Positions 17,562 through 26,573 are shown, numbered from the stretch's first letter. The stretch is 64,000 nucleotides of DNA from Chitinophaga silvisoli (GCF_003412465.1 NZ_QTJV01000017.1:81589-145588); one strand, 5' to 3'. A program made the numbers and translations. Notes: generated from the letters alone by a model not told the origin.

Positions 17562-17780
17562 GCTGTTAAATAATTTAAATACAATAAGATTAATTTTGAC
17601 TCACGGGGGAGACAAGGCTTAGCTGAAAAACAATAAATGTTATTGTGGGAGTGTGTAGATGATACAACATATCCGGGTGCAAGGCTGCCTCCCCGTCTTA
17701 AATTAAGACGATACAAGTACTGGCAATTACTGCCCTTATTACTGTACGATATGTGTTGTGAGTAAACATAGTGCAAATTT
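17562..17780 (-). promoter_or_regulatory. Structured EF-G leader region
   Basis: A stretch upstream of the leader ORF holds a palindrome CGTCTTAAATTAAGACG (17695-17711) and complementary runs ACGGGGAG and CTCCCCCGT about 80 bases apart. Together with the attenuator this makes a 5' region of about 300 bases. The ORFs seen in it are not convincing. I do not recognise a known riboswitch. Confidence 0.4.
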
Positions 17781-17895
17781 ATAAAGAAAATCTATTAAAA
17801 CAAAATTCGCATAGATGGGTGGTCTGAGTTCAAAATGTCATACAGATAACCGCCATTACCCATTAATACTTCTAATTTTATTGTAATTTACTGTC

Positions 17896-18198
17896 ATGAC
17901 CAAGGATCGGAAATCACCACATATACTCAACACCTCTACGAACCTCCTGGGCTTCTGCCTGATCGTATTGACCTCGATAAAAGTATCAGGTTTCAACCAC
18001 GTGACTGTCATTGATGATATTACGGGGGTAGCAGCTATTTTGCTGATGGCGAGTTGCTTATCATCTTTTCTTTCTTTGAGATCTTCGAAGCCGGACTGGA
18101 GTGAGAAACTGGAGACTGTGGCTGATTATATATTTTTGTCGGCTTTGGTATGTATCAGCATTACCATCATTTTCGTGTCTTTCAATTTGTTGAAATAG
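17896..18198 (+). CDS. Small membrane protein, unknown
   Basis: A 100-residue protein with three hydrophobic segments (about 15-30, 41-62 and 78-97) and a short basic N-terminus. No family recognised. Its last six codons, CAATTTGTTGAAATAG, look like the first unit of the 29-bp tandem array that follows, so the C-terminus may have been reshaped by repeat growth or the repeat arose from the gene end. Start at ATG 17896. Confidence 0.65.
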   Translation: MTKDRKSPHILNTSTNLLGFCLIVLTSIKVSGFNHVTVIDDITGVAAILLMASCLSSFLSLRSSKPDWSEKLETVADYIFLSALVCISITIIFVSFNLLK

Positions 18199-18390
18199 TA
18201 TTCCCTTATTTACAATTTATTGAAGCGGTATTTCATTATTCCCAATTTATTAGGTAGTATTCCCTTATTTCCTACTTGTTAAGCAGTATTCCCTTATTTA
18301 CAATTATTGAAGCGGTAATCCCTTATCTCCAATTTATTAAGTAGCACTCCCCTATCTCCATTTTATTGACAGTATCCCCTTATTCACCTT
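18181..18390. repeat. 29-bp tandem array overlapping a gene end
   Basis: GTATTCCCTTATTT-type unit starts fall at 18198, 18228, 18257, 18286, 18315, 18344 and 18372, spaced 28-30 bases. Units are degenerate and each contains CAATTTATT. The first partial unit is the 3' end of the small membrane protein gene. Confidence 0.85.
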
Positions 18391-18448
18391 CTTTTTAAAA
18401 ATAAAATAAGGAAATACCCACCCACTAATTCTATCCCTTAAAAATCTC

Positions 18449-19396
18449 CTAATTATCCTTATTCGTATCCATAATCTCCTCATTTTCCACTTTCAATATG
18501 AAATAAGGAAATAGTGATTTCTTCTTCTGCAACACCACCACAAATGGCTTGTCAAAAACCAGATTCGGCGGCCGCATTACTTCCTCCCCTTCCACCAGCG
18601 CAGCCATAGTATCCACCACCAGGTCTGCCGCATCTACTATCTTCGCCCCTTCCTGGTCCAATGTAAAGAACGTCTTCTGCCGGGCCGTCTTTACCCTATA
18701 CGGCTTCCCTTTCGCCTTAAAATCAATTCCTTCCAGTTCCTTAAAATGCTCTTCCTCCTGGAATTTCAATATCGGGATCTTCAGGGAAGCAAAGTCCTTG
18801 ATCTTCGTTCCCTTCCGGATGGCCCCCTGGATCTGCTGGAGGATGACGTGCAACTGGGCTCCTTTGTTAAACCCCTTGGCCAATATCATATCGGACGACT
18901 TATCCTTTGAATCCAGGCTGATTACAAAATGATCCTCATCCCTATAAAAGATCAGGTGGGCAATCCCAATTATTTCCGGATCATAATCCACCATCCCAAA
19001 TGCCTTCACAGGTCTGCCATTGAATGTAAATGGCTCCTTAAGTGGTTGCATGGGTACATCAAATCCCAGCTCCCTTTGAAAATTCACCAGGATGGAGATT
19101 TCCTCCCCCTTGATCCTCACATCGCGCTTATATTCCTTTGGTCCTAATATATCCCCTGATACCGGACTATCATTCATCCACTTCACCGCCTTTGCCTTAT
19201 TATTAATCGGCGCACCTACCTGTTGCCTCATTTCATTCCACGCCAATGTAAAACTCGCTGCATATGCTACGTTTTTATTAGCATCAACCGGCGTAAGCAT
19301 ATTAGGTACTATCTGTGATCTTGAATAATATCTCGTTTTCCTACAGGCGGACATCAGCACCATGGCCGCCAGCAAATAGGGATATAAAGTTTTCAT
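18449..19396 (-). CDS. Lipoprotein, possibly serpin-like
   Basis: A 315-residue lipoprotein (lipobox MSAC, Cys18). The C-terminal part shows a serpin-like order: DQEGAKIVDAAD resembles the hinge before a reactive centre loop, and RPPNLVFDKPFVVVLQ...LFPYFILKVEN resembles the final strands. The N-terminal half has NVAYAASFTLAWNEM where serpins have their NIVISP helix region. It is shorter than a normal serpin (about 370-400), and the match is by eye, so this is a distant or degenerate member at best. It is divergent from a GlxA-like regulator, whose start is 38 bases away. Confidence 0.55.
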   Translation of the reverse strand: MKTLYPYLLAAMVLMSACRKTRYYSRSQIVPNMLTPVDANKNVAYAASFTLAWNEMRQQVGAPINNKAKAVKWMNDSPVSGDILGPKEYKRDVRIKGEEISILVNFQRELGFDVPMQPLKEPFTFNGRPVKAFGMVDYDPEIIGIAHLIFYRDEDHFVISLDSKDKSSDMILAKGFNKGAQLHVILQQIQGAIRKGTKIKDFASLKIPILKFQEEEHFKELEGIDFKAKGKPYRVKTARQKTFFTLDQEGAKIVDAADLVVDTMAALVEGEEVMRPPNLVFDKPFVVVLQKKKSLFPYFILKVENEEIMDTNKDN

Positions 19397-19420
19397 AACT
19401 GCAAGTTATGACAAAAACGG

Positions 19421-19428
19421 CTACCTTT
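19421..19428 (+). promoter_or_regulatory. -7 box of the GlxA/AraC gene
   Basis: TACCTTTA fits TAnnTTTG with one change and lies between two candidate ATGs (19408 and 19435). Because transcription should begin a few bases after it, it favours the start at 19435 and a nearly leaderless mRNA. Confidence 0.45.
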
Positions 19429-19434
19429 ACCCTG

Positions 19435-20358
19435 ATGCTTAACAGGGTCATATTTTTCATAGCCAGTCAAACGCACATTCTCGATCTCGCAGGGCCTGTA
19501 CAGGTGTTCTATGAGTCCGCAGAATATGGACATCCTTATGAGATCATCTACCTTTCTGACCAGCCGGAAAAAGCATGCTCTTCCGGACTCATGATAGGCC
19601 AACTCCAACACATCAACGATGTTCACATCAGGCAGGATGATATTATTTTTATTCCGGGATTTCAGTTGCAGGCAGATAACCAGGCGCTGAAAGACTGGCT
19701 GATTCACATTGCTCACGCGGGTGCCACCCTTTGCTCTGTATGTACGGGTTCCTTTGCGTTGGCAGCTGCCGGCATCCTGGATGGACATGGATGTACCACG
19801 CACTGGAAATATACTCAACGCCTGCAGGAGGAGTACCCGGAAACGAAGGTGTTTACTAACCGATTGTTTGTAAAGAGCGGGAATATTTATACCAGTGCCG
19901 GGATTACTACAGGAATTGACCTGGCACTTTTCATTATTGAAGAACGGCATGGTCCTGCTTTTGCATGGCAACTGGCGGCAGAGCTGGTAGTGTATATCCG
20001 CAGGGATGGGGATGATTCACAGCAAAGCGTTTACCTGCGTTACAGGCGGCATATCAATAATCATATTCACCAGGTGCAGGATTATATTATTCATCACCTG
20101 GATCAGAAATTATCGCTGGATGTGCTGGCGGCACTGGTGCATACAGGTTCAAGGAACCTGACGAGGATGTTTAAGGCGGCAACGGGCATTACGATTGGAC
20201 AATATATCGAAAGTCTGCGAGTAGAGAAGGCGGTCAATTTATTGAAGGAAAAGAATAAGGTGACCATCGTGGCACAGCAATGTGGGTTTAAGAGTGTGGT
20301 GCAATTGAGGTCAATGGTGAAGAAGTATACGGGGGAACTGCCATCGAAAATGTCCTGA
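19435..20358 (+). CDS. GlxA-family regulator (DJ-1/PfpI + AraC)
   Basis: About 307 residues from the ATG at 19435; the upstream ATG at 19408 adds nine residues but precedes the likely -7 box. An N-terminal DJ-1/PfpI fold (about 1-180) carries the nucleophile-elbow-like SVCTGSFALAAAG and a second motif SAGITTGIDLAL. The C-terminal AraC/XylS domain (about 205-305) has two HTH motifs. GlxA-type regulators use the amidotransferase-like domain as a sensor. Its product probably regulates the nearby secreted DJ-1-fold protein, 71 bases downstream. Confidence 0.87.
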   Translation: MLNRVIFFIASQTHILDLAGPVQVFYESAEYGHPYEIIYLSDQPEKACSSGLMIGQLQHINDVHIRQDDIIFIPGFQLQADNQALKDWLIHIAHAGATLCSVCTGSFALAAAGILDGHGCTTHWKYTQRLQEEYPETKVFTNRLFVKSGNIYTSAGITTGIDLALFIIEERHGPAFAWQLAAELVVYIRRDGDDSQQSVYLRYRRHINNHIHQVQDYIIHHLDQKLSLDVLAALVHTGSRNLTRMFKAATGITIGQYIESLRVEKAVNLLKEKNKVTIVAQQCGFKSVVQLRSMVKKYTGELPSKMS

Positions 20359-20429
20359 TACTTTCCTCTCTTGTCCTTTTCCCTCCTTTTTCCCTCCCCT
20401 ACCTTTACCGCCATAAAATTACCGCCATT

Positions 20430-21188
20430 ATGAAACGGATCATTTCAATCGCGCTATTTACCATGCTGACCGCCTTTGCCAGCGCACAAACCTACGTTTG
20501 CCCACCCTGCAATGGACCCAGCTGCGATACATTGACTTTTACCCAACCCGGCAAATGCCCGCATTGTGGCATGAAGCTGATTAAAAAAGAAGAAGAGATT
20601 AAAAAACTGAATGTCTGCTTCTACCTGTATGATGGCATTGAAGTACTGGACTTTGCCGGTCCTCTGGAAGTGTTTTCTTATGCAGGATGTAATATCTCTA
20701 TCGTTTCAAAGACGACGGACCCACTTCGTGCACAGGGCGTGCTGAAGGTACTGCCGACTTATAGCATTGAAAATGCGCCTCCGGCGGATATTTTTGTCAC
20801 CTTCGGCGGGAATGATGATGTGGCGGCTAATGATCCTGAGGTGATTAAATGGATCCAGTCAAGAATTCCTGATACTAAGTATTTTATGTCTGTATGTACA
20901 GGGGCGTTTATTCTTGGGAAAGCCGGCATCCTCGATCATAAGACTGTGACGACTTTTCACAATAGCATTGAAAACCTGCGGAAGGCATTGCCAAATAGTA
21001 CCGTGCTGGCGGATAAGAGATTTGTGGAGGATGGGAATGTGCTGACGACGGCGGGGATTTCTGCAGGGATTGATGGGGCGCTGCACCTGGTAGAGAAGTT
21101 GAGAGGTCATGATGCGGCGATACAGATAGCGAAGCAGATGGAGTATGATAAGTGGGTGCCTGGTGAAGGGCTTGTGGTGAAGAAATAA
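20430..21188 (+). CDS. Secreted DJ-1/PfpI-fold protein with N-terminal zinc-ribbon
   Basis: A 252-residue protein with a signal peptide (1-19), then a Cys-rich heavy-metal-binding motif: CPPC at 24-27, CD at 31-32 and CPHCGMKL near 45-52. The rest (60-252) is a DJ-1/PfpI domain with the elbow SVCTGAFILGKAG and SAGISAGIDGALHLVE, as in isonitrile hydratase and GlxA sensors but without an AraC domain. A -7 box TACCTTTA at 20400 lies just upstream. The combination of periplasmic export, metal-binding ribbon and DJ-1 fold is unusual. Role unknown; a link to the flanking GlxA regulators is likely. Confidence 0.8.
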   Translation: MKRIISIALFTMLTAFASAQTYVCPPCNGPSCDTLTFTQPGKCPHCGMKLIKKEEEIKKLNVCFYLYDGIEVLDFAGPLEVFSYAGCNISIVSKTTDPLRAQGVLKVLPTYSIENAPPADIFVTFGGNDDVAANDPEVIKWIQSRIPDTKYFMSVCTGAFILGKAGILDHKTVTTFHNSIENLRKALPNSTVLADKRFVEDGNVLTTAGISAGIDGALHLVEKLRGHDAAIQIAKQMEYDKWVPGEGLVVKK

Positions 21189-21202
21189 TACAGAAAATCA
21201 GG

Positions 21203-21306
21203 AAGAGGTTGTATCAACCAGTAAAATGTTCCGGGATTAAATTCGAGTACCTGATGGAGAATTTTTTATTTTAAATACCATCAATTTACTGTTGATACAA
21301 CCTTTT
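21203..21306. repeat. Dispersed inverted-repeat element, copy B
   Basis: Arms AGAGGTTGTATCAACCAGTAA and AATTTACTGTTGATACAACC at the ends, with CCGGGATTAAAT and CTGATGGAGAATTTT inside. It sits between convergent genes. Confidence 0.8.
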
Positions 21307-21312
21307 CCATTA

Positions 21313-22296
21313 TCATACTGCAATTGCTTCTTTATTATACTTATTCCTGTACTCCACCGGCGACAACCCGGTCTTCCGCTTAAACACCGTCCTGAACGCC
21401 TTATTATCCGCATATCCTACCTCGCACATCACCTCATTGATATTCTTGCGGCTGGTCTCAAACCCTTTCTTTGCCGCCTCAATCTTCACCCGCTGGATAT
21501 ATTCTGATACCGTATTGCTGGTCGCTTTCTTAAACCGTCGTTCAAAACTCCTTCTGCCCATTGTACACAAAGATGCCAATTGATCGACCGTAATCCTCTC
21601 CTGGAAGTTTTTCTCAATGAAATCCTGTGCCCGCTTGATATCTTCATCCTGATGATCCCGCTGGCCGCGGAACATGATAAAGGGTGACTGACTGAAACGG
21701 TCGATTTCAATGGCGAAGAACTTCGCACAGAAGATGGCCATTTCCCGGTCAGTGTATTTCTCTACCAGGTACAGGAGCAAATTCCAGAATGAATTAGCAC
21801 CTCCGCTGGAGTAAATGCCATTCTCATCGGTGATGATCCTGTCGGATACCATTTCTACGTCAGGGAACATTTTTCTGAACAAATGCACAGACTGCCAGTG
21901 TGTACTGCACTTCCTGCCTTGCAACAGGCCAGTGGCAGCCAGGAGGAAAGCACCTACACAGAGACTCGAGACTTCAGCTCCCCGTTCATACTGTGCCCTG
22001 ATCCAGGGGAAGAAATCGCTGTTGGCAGCAATGACTTTGTCCATTTCCCCGTTTACGGCAGGGATAATGATCAGGTCAGTATTAAAATTATCCTGTATGC
22101 TGAGGTCAGGAGTTACTTTGCAAAAGCCATCGTAGACAATGGCATCGTGGGTCATGCCAACGAACTGGATAGTGAATAATGGATCGTCTCCCCGGTCGAT
22201 GAGGAAGCGATTGACATTAAAGAACATTTTATGTGCGCCTTCAATACAGCCCAGGGACGCGGCACCTCTGGGGATTAATATAGATATGTGTTTCAT
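21313..22296 (-). CDS. GlxA-family regulator (DJ-1/PfpI + AraC)
   Basis: A 327-residue regulator of the GlxA type. The N-terminal DJ-1/PfpI domain (1-190) has the elbow SLCVGAFLLAATG; the C-terminal AraC domain (about 220-320) has two HTH motifs, the second reading VCEVGYADNKAFRTVFKRKTG, near the family norm. It is the second such regulator in 3 kb, with a secreted DJ-1-fold protein between them. It is convergent with that gene across inverted repeat B. The ligand is unknown. Confidence 0.87.
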   Translation of the reverse strand: MKHISILIPRGAASLGCIEGAHKMFFNVNRFLIDRGDDPLFTIQFVGMTHDAIVYDGFCKVTPDLSIQDNFNTDLIIIPAVNGEMDKVIAANSDFFPWIRAQYERGAEVSSLCVGAFLLAATGLLQGRKCSTHWQSVHLFRKMFPDVEMVSDRIITDENGIYSSGGANSFWNLLLYLVEKYTDREMAIFCAKFFAIEIDRFSQSPFIMFRGQRDHQDEDIKRAQDFIEKNFQERITVDQLASLCTMGRRSFERRFKKATSNTVSEYIQRVKIEAAKKGFETSRKNINEVMCEVGYADNKAFRTVFKRKTGLSPVEYRNKYNKEAIAV

Positions 22297-22394
22297 GGTT
22301 GTAGGTAGTGTTCTTCCAGGCGTAAGTTACTGAAAAATGTAACTTGATGACAGGGAGTGGTGAGTAGGGCTGTTAAGCAAAAAATACCAGGGTT

Positions 22395-22541
22395 AGCAAT
22401 GCTGATAAATCAGATCAATTGCTGATGACCATGAAGCACATTTAATGATGAATACGGATAAGTCAGATTAATTGCGAATGACTATAAGGTACATCTAATG
22501 ATGAATACAAATAAGTCAAATCAACTGCAAATAACATACGC
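22395..22541. repeat. 53-bp degenerate tandem repeat
   Basis: ATAAATCAGATCAATTG at 22405, ATAAGTCAGATTAATTG at 22458 and ATAAGTCAAATCAACTG at 22511 are 53 bases apart, and the last abuts the stop of the next gene. Three imperfect units. Confidence 0.75.
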
Positions 22542-23018
22542 CTAATGCCCAATACTAATTACACGGGTCGCCTTCCACACCCCATCCTTCAACCGCCATA
22601 CCTGCACAAACTTCATCAACCCCACCTCTTCCTTTCCATTCTCCTTATGTATAAACCGATGCTCGCCCACCTCTATCGCCCCAAATCCCGGCATAGGATA
22701 TACTTCCAAAGATCCCGGTACCAGCTCCCGCCTTAAGCCACTCGTCGCATTCCGCTCAAACATCGCCTTAAAATTCTTCATCGTCGTCGCATAATCACTC
22801 ACCCCACCTCCATCATTATAAAACTCCACATCCTCCGCAAACACCTTCTCCAACACCGGCATATCATGGGTATTAAATGCATTGAACATCACACTGTCCA
22901 TGTGTGCAATAGTATCAAACAATGCTTTGTCTTTAGGAACATAGCTGGACTTTTGGTTTTGGGCATAGCTTAACTGGCAAAAGGTGATGGCCAGCAACAA
23001 TAGAATTTTATTTTTCAT
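22542..23018 (-). CDS. Exported NTF2-like (SnoaL/DUF4440) protein
   Basis: About 158 residues starting at the ATG at 23018, directly after the upstream terminator; a TTG at 23081 extends into it and is unlikely. A signal peptide (1-19) is followed by a SnoaL/DUF4440-like fold: LFDTIAHMDSVMFNAFNTHD, then FAEDVEFYNDGGG, and a C-terminal VQVWRLKDGVWKATRV typical of the last strands. Such proteins are often isomerase-like or binding proteins; function here is unknown. Confidence 0.78.
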   Translation of the reverse strand: MKNKILLLLAITFCQLSYAQNQKSSYVPKDKALFDTIAHMDSVMFNAFNTHDMPVLEKVFAEDVEFYNDGGGVSDYATTMKNFKAMFERNATSGLRRELVPGSLEVYPMPGFGAIEVGEHRFIHKENGKEEVGLMKFVQVWRLKDGVWKATRVISIGH

Positions 23019-23030
23019 ACCCTCAAGATA

Positions 23031-23064
23031 AAAAAAGGCCGGCACCTTTACAAGGTACCGGCCT
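23031..23064 (-). terminator. Intrinsic terminator of the GH81 gene
   Basis: On the minus strand GGCCGG and CCGGCC pair, as do ACCTT and AAGGT, across one mismatch, followed by seven T. It lies 20 bases after the GH81 stop codon and 13 bases before the next gene's start. Confidence 0.85.
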
Positions 23065-23082
23065 ACAATTATTTCTTCCAAT

Positions 23083-26000
23083 TTACAGCTTCACAAACTT
23101 GCCCGTCTTATCACCCACCCTGATCAGGTACACCCCAGGTGTCAACCCACTGACAGATATCGTATTCATACCTGCCGTTACTTTGCCCGCCTGGATCATA
23201 TTCCCTTTCAGGTCTGTGATTGTATAATAAGCACTTGCTGCGGCTGTCAGATACACCTGATCCTGGGCCGGGTTCGGATAGACCAAAGATGTATTAGTAG
23301 ACTTTGCAGTGCTGGTAGTACGTGCTGCATCAGCCGTAGTCGGCTCACTGGCTGTACCACAAATTTCAAATTCATAAATTGAATAGCCATAAGGCGTATT
23401 CCTTTGTACACCATACATCCTCAGGTAGCGATAATCTTTTCCAATATTATCAATCAGGTCTGTACGGTTGCCGGTTGTTGTATTGATATAATGCCCAACG
23501 GTATCCCAGCTTAATGTATCCGTCTTTGCACCTAAGATATAATACTCTTTCGCATTAGCCACTTCCCATGTCAGCGTAATCTTATTCACATGTGATACCA
23601 CTCCCATATCCACCGTGATCCATTGGGGGTCGGTAAACTGGCTCTCCCAACGGCTCCCCTGGTTACCATCTATAGCAGCATCCGCCGTACCGGAAGATGC
23701 TGTTGCTGACGCAGGCACCAGGTTATAACATCCTGTAGGTGCAGACCCGGAATCAGGTAATACCGGGTAGGTCAGCAAGGTCCTTGCCGGCACGGAAAAG
23801 GAAGCTACCTGAGCACCACTGGCATCATACACTTTACAGGTGCTGGTGCTGGCTGATGGATTGTATGCTACTGCATGACTGAAGCTGCCATTCTTTTCAA
23901 ACACACTGCTGCTTGGGAAATTGGTATGATACTTAAATGAAAAATCACCCAGGTTCTGATGCGCATGTGTATAATAATACGTCATACCTGCTACCTCGTA
24001 ATCCATGATGTAATCTGTATCCGTCACGGGCAACAATAAATTCTTTGCCATGAATGCTGCAGCATATCTGGGATCGGATATCTGTTTCCAGCCAAGGGCT
24101 ACATGTGCCCAGTCATCGCCAAAATCTGTCTCATCTTTGTGCCCATCTACTGTAAGCGTCTCACTCATCATATCTGCATATTCTTTCTTCGCCCAGGTAG
24201 TATCCCTGGCTACATACTTAAACCCAGGATTTACAGGCAGGTATTGGATGGCATGGATATGCATCGGGCTTGCACTAAAATAGGTACCATAAGCAAAGCC
24301 CTGGTTACTCAGGATGCTACACATATTATGATTGTAGGTAGCAGGCAGGTTACGATTTTTCCAGTCAAACCAGTATTCCAGTGCTGCGTAGGTTTCACTG
24401 CTATAACCAAAAGCTGCTGCAGAACGGATAGCAGGGTCATTCAACTGATCGCCTAATAAGAATAAACCTATCCAGGACTGAATGGCCTCTGATGAAGATT
24501 CCTGGTTATTGCCTGTAGATGAACTGGTACCTCCTGCATAACTATGCCCGATCCATGGATCGAAAGTGCGCAGGAATGGCAGCGTAGTATCTGAGCGATC
24601 CCAGTTAGCATATTGTTTCGCCACCAGTTTGATCATGTCGCCATATTGGGCAATGAAATCAGGATCCACCATACCATATAACGCTGCTGCCAATACAAAG
24701 TAACCATAGTGAAAATGATTATCTGTAAAATAAGCAGATGTATAAGATTCATTGAAACCTACGATGGCTCCCCAGCGATCATACTTTGCAAAGAACTTTT
24801 CTGTTTCACCGGGTGTATATGTCAACCAGTTCACGAGGGCTGCCCTGGTTTTGGCTTTTAATGATTCATAAGCCTGGTGATTCAGTTCCTTTGCCATCAC
24901 GGTGTATTTTGCAAAGTTGAGGATGTCCTTACCACCCCAGTAAGTATCTCCGCCATAGTCTTTCTTCTTAGAAAATTGCGTGAGCAGGTTATACATCGCA
25001 CCTGCATCATAAGGCGCTGCATCGCCTGCACTCCTGTACGGTGCATTGAAGTTGGGAAGAATACCACCGAAGTCGTAAGTGAATGTCCAGGCATTCCCGA
25101 TGGATGTTTTCATGGTACCGCGCGGACTGACATAACTATATGCACTGAAGTTCACATTGTGGGTAGCATCGTCGTAGAGATGTGGCAGGAAACCTTGTAT
25201 GGTGGGCCCTGCGCTGCCGCCTTTCAGGTTGGTGGTGGTGACATTCCAGTTCACTGCTACTTTACCGGCACCGGCATTATAATCGTAAGAAACTGTTGAA
25301 TTTGTAGGCTTGTTAAAAGCGTATTGTTCATAGGTAGTCAGATCAGCGGGAGCCAATAATGCAGAGACGACAAAGAAAGCATTGCCACTATTCGTATTCA
25401 ACACCAGCTTTTCTGATTGATTGCCATCGGAGGCCCAGCGGGTACCGAAGTTGCCATCGTTTACATTCGCAGCAGCGAAAGGTCCTTCTACCGAGGAGGC
25501 GGTGACTGACTTATTCTGAGAGAGTAAGGTCGTGTTGTTAAATACCTGCATTTCCCAGAGGGAGTAGGCATAGATGGTACCTCTTTCGTTGAGGGTGATC
25601 TTTACATAGCGGGCAGTGGTATCTTTAAAAGATAATGAGTCTGTGCCGCCATCGCCATTGATGACAGTTACCACTGTGGCCCAGCTGGTGGTATCATTGG
25701 ATACCTGGATGCTGTAACCGGAGGCATAGGCTGTTTCCCAACTTAGTTTTACAGCATTGACGTGCTGAGAGCTACCTAAGTCAATTCTTACGAATTGCTG
25801 TCCCTGGATAGCAGCGGTGGTTTTGCCATCAAGGTGAATACCGAAATAGCGGCCATCGGTTTTGATCACAAAAGATTTGTTGGTCGGGAGCGTCAAAGCA
25901 TTGCCACTTGCAGTGAGGTAAGAGCCTCCTTTATCGAGTGCGATTTCAGGATTGATTCCTTGTGTTTCGAACCAGAAAAAAGGGATGCCGTGGTACATGG

Positions 26001-26463
26001 TGACATCCATATTTTTGCCATGTGTGCTGTCTGGCAGCGACATGACTACACCCCAGTCGGACCAGTCTTTGGCAATGGCTTTTTCCGGTGCATAGCCATC
26101 AGCTTTGATGCTCATGTAACCACCGTATTCCAGGTTAGAGCCATCGGCTACAAAGCTGTTAGCAAAATAAATTTTTGTACCAAAGTTCTCCGGATCGGCG
26201 GAAAGTGGGTATGCCCAAAGCATGCCTGCATACTGGGATACGACGAGGTCTGTCCACCAATCGTTGGTAGGAATGGCCTGGTGTTTTTTGTTTTGAGCTA
26301 CGTAAATGGGTGCTGTGTACACGAATGCCTGCAGGGAGGAATCGAGTTCAGATACCGGTGGAAAAGAGGCGTAGCTACCTGCGCCGACAGGCACAGGGGA
26401 TTGGGCATGCAGTTGCCATGTGCCGATAGATAGCACTACTGCCAGCAGGTAAAGGTTCTTCAT
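23083..26463 (-). CDS. Secreted GH81 endo-beta-1,3-glucanase with two discoidin domains and T9SS tail
   Basis: A 1126-residue enzyme from the ATG at 26463 (two in-frame ATGs; the other adds two residues). The signal peptide ends near AQS. The GH81 domain begins with TNDWWT, is interrupted or followed early by an F5/8 type C-like module (about 225-345), then continues through TDNHFHYGYFVLAA and the NQESSSEA motif that holds the likely catalytic Glu. A second discoidin-like module lies at about 925-1040, and a T9SS type A tail ends the protein (YPNPA). It should cleave laminarin or fungal cell-wall beta-1,3-glucan. Confidence 0.9.
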   Translation of the reverse strand: MKNLYLLAVVLSIGTWQLHAQSPVPVGAGSYASFPPVSELDSSLQAFVYTAPIYVAQNKKHQAIPTNDWWTDLVVSQYAGMLWAYPLSADPENFGTKIYFANSFVADGSNLEYGGYMSIKADGYAPEKAIAKDWSDWGVVMSLPDSTHGKNMDVTMYHGIPFFWFETQGINPEIALDKGGSYLTASGNALTLPTNKSFVIKTDGRYFGIHLDGKTTAAIQGQQFVRIDLGSSQHVNAVKLSWETAYASGYSIQVSNDTTSWATVVTVINGDGGTDSLSFKDTTARYVKITLNERGTIYAYSLWEMQVFNNTTLLSQNKSVTASSVEGPFAAANVNDGNFGTRWASDGNQSEKLVLNTNSGNAFFVVSALLAPADLTTYEQYAFNKPTNSTVSYDYNAGAGKVAVNWNVTTTNLKGGSAGPTIQGFLPHLYDDATHNVNFSAYSYVSPRGTMKTSIGNAWTFTYDFGGILPNFNAPYRSAGDAAPYDAGAMYNLLTQFSKKKDYGGDTYWGGKDILNFAKYTVMAKELNHQAYESLKAKTRAALVNWLTYTPGETEKFFAKYDRWGAIVGFNESYTSAYFTDNHFHYGYFVLAAALYGMVDPDFIAQYGDMIKLVAKQYANWDRSDTTLPFLRTFDPWIGHSYAGGTSSSTGNNQESSSEAIQSWIGLFLLGDQLNDPAIRSAAAFGYSSETYAALEYWFDWKNRNLPATYNHNMCSILSNQGFAYGTYFSASPMHIHAIQYLPVNPGFKYVARDTTWAKKEYADMMSETLTVDGHKDETDFGDDWAHVALGWKQISDPRYAAAFMAKNLLLPVTDTDYIMDYEVAGMTYYYTHAHQNLGDFSFKYHTNFPSSSVFEKNGSFSHAVAYNPSASTSTCKVYDASGAQVASFSVPARTLLTYPVLPDSGSAPTGCYNLVPASATASSGTADAAIDGNQGSRWESQFTDPQWITVDMGVVSHVNKITLTWEVANAKEYYILGAKTDTLSWDTVGHYINTTTGNRTDLIDNIGKDYRYLRMYGVQRNTPYGYSIYEFEICGTASEPTTADAARTTSTAKSTNTSLVYPNPAQDQVYLTAAASAYYTITDLKGNMIQAGKVTAGMNTISVSGLTPGVYLIRVGDKTGKFVKL

Positions 26464-26573
26464 GGTCATCCTGAGATTTTATGGATTATGGGTATGTCTT
26501 TTAATGAAAATCGATCATGGTTTCAGGGGGTAAATTTACTAAATAATCAGAGGGGAAATATGATTAAAATCAA

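Noticed and set aside
25795..26433. 212-residue plus-strand ORF inside the GH81 gene
   Set aside because: The minus-strand frame is a clear GH81 enzyme; the opposite frame has no domain.
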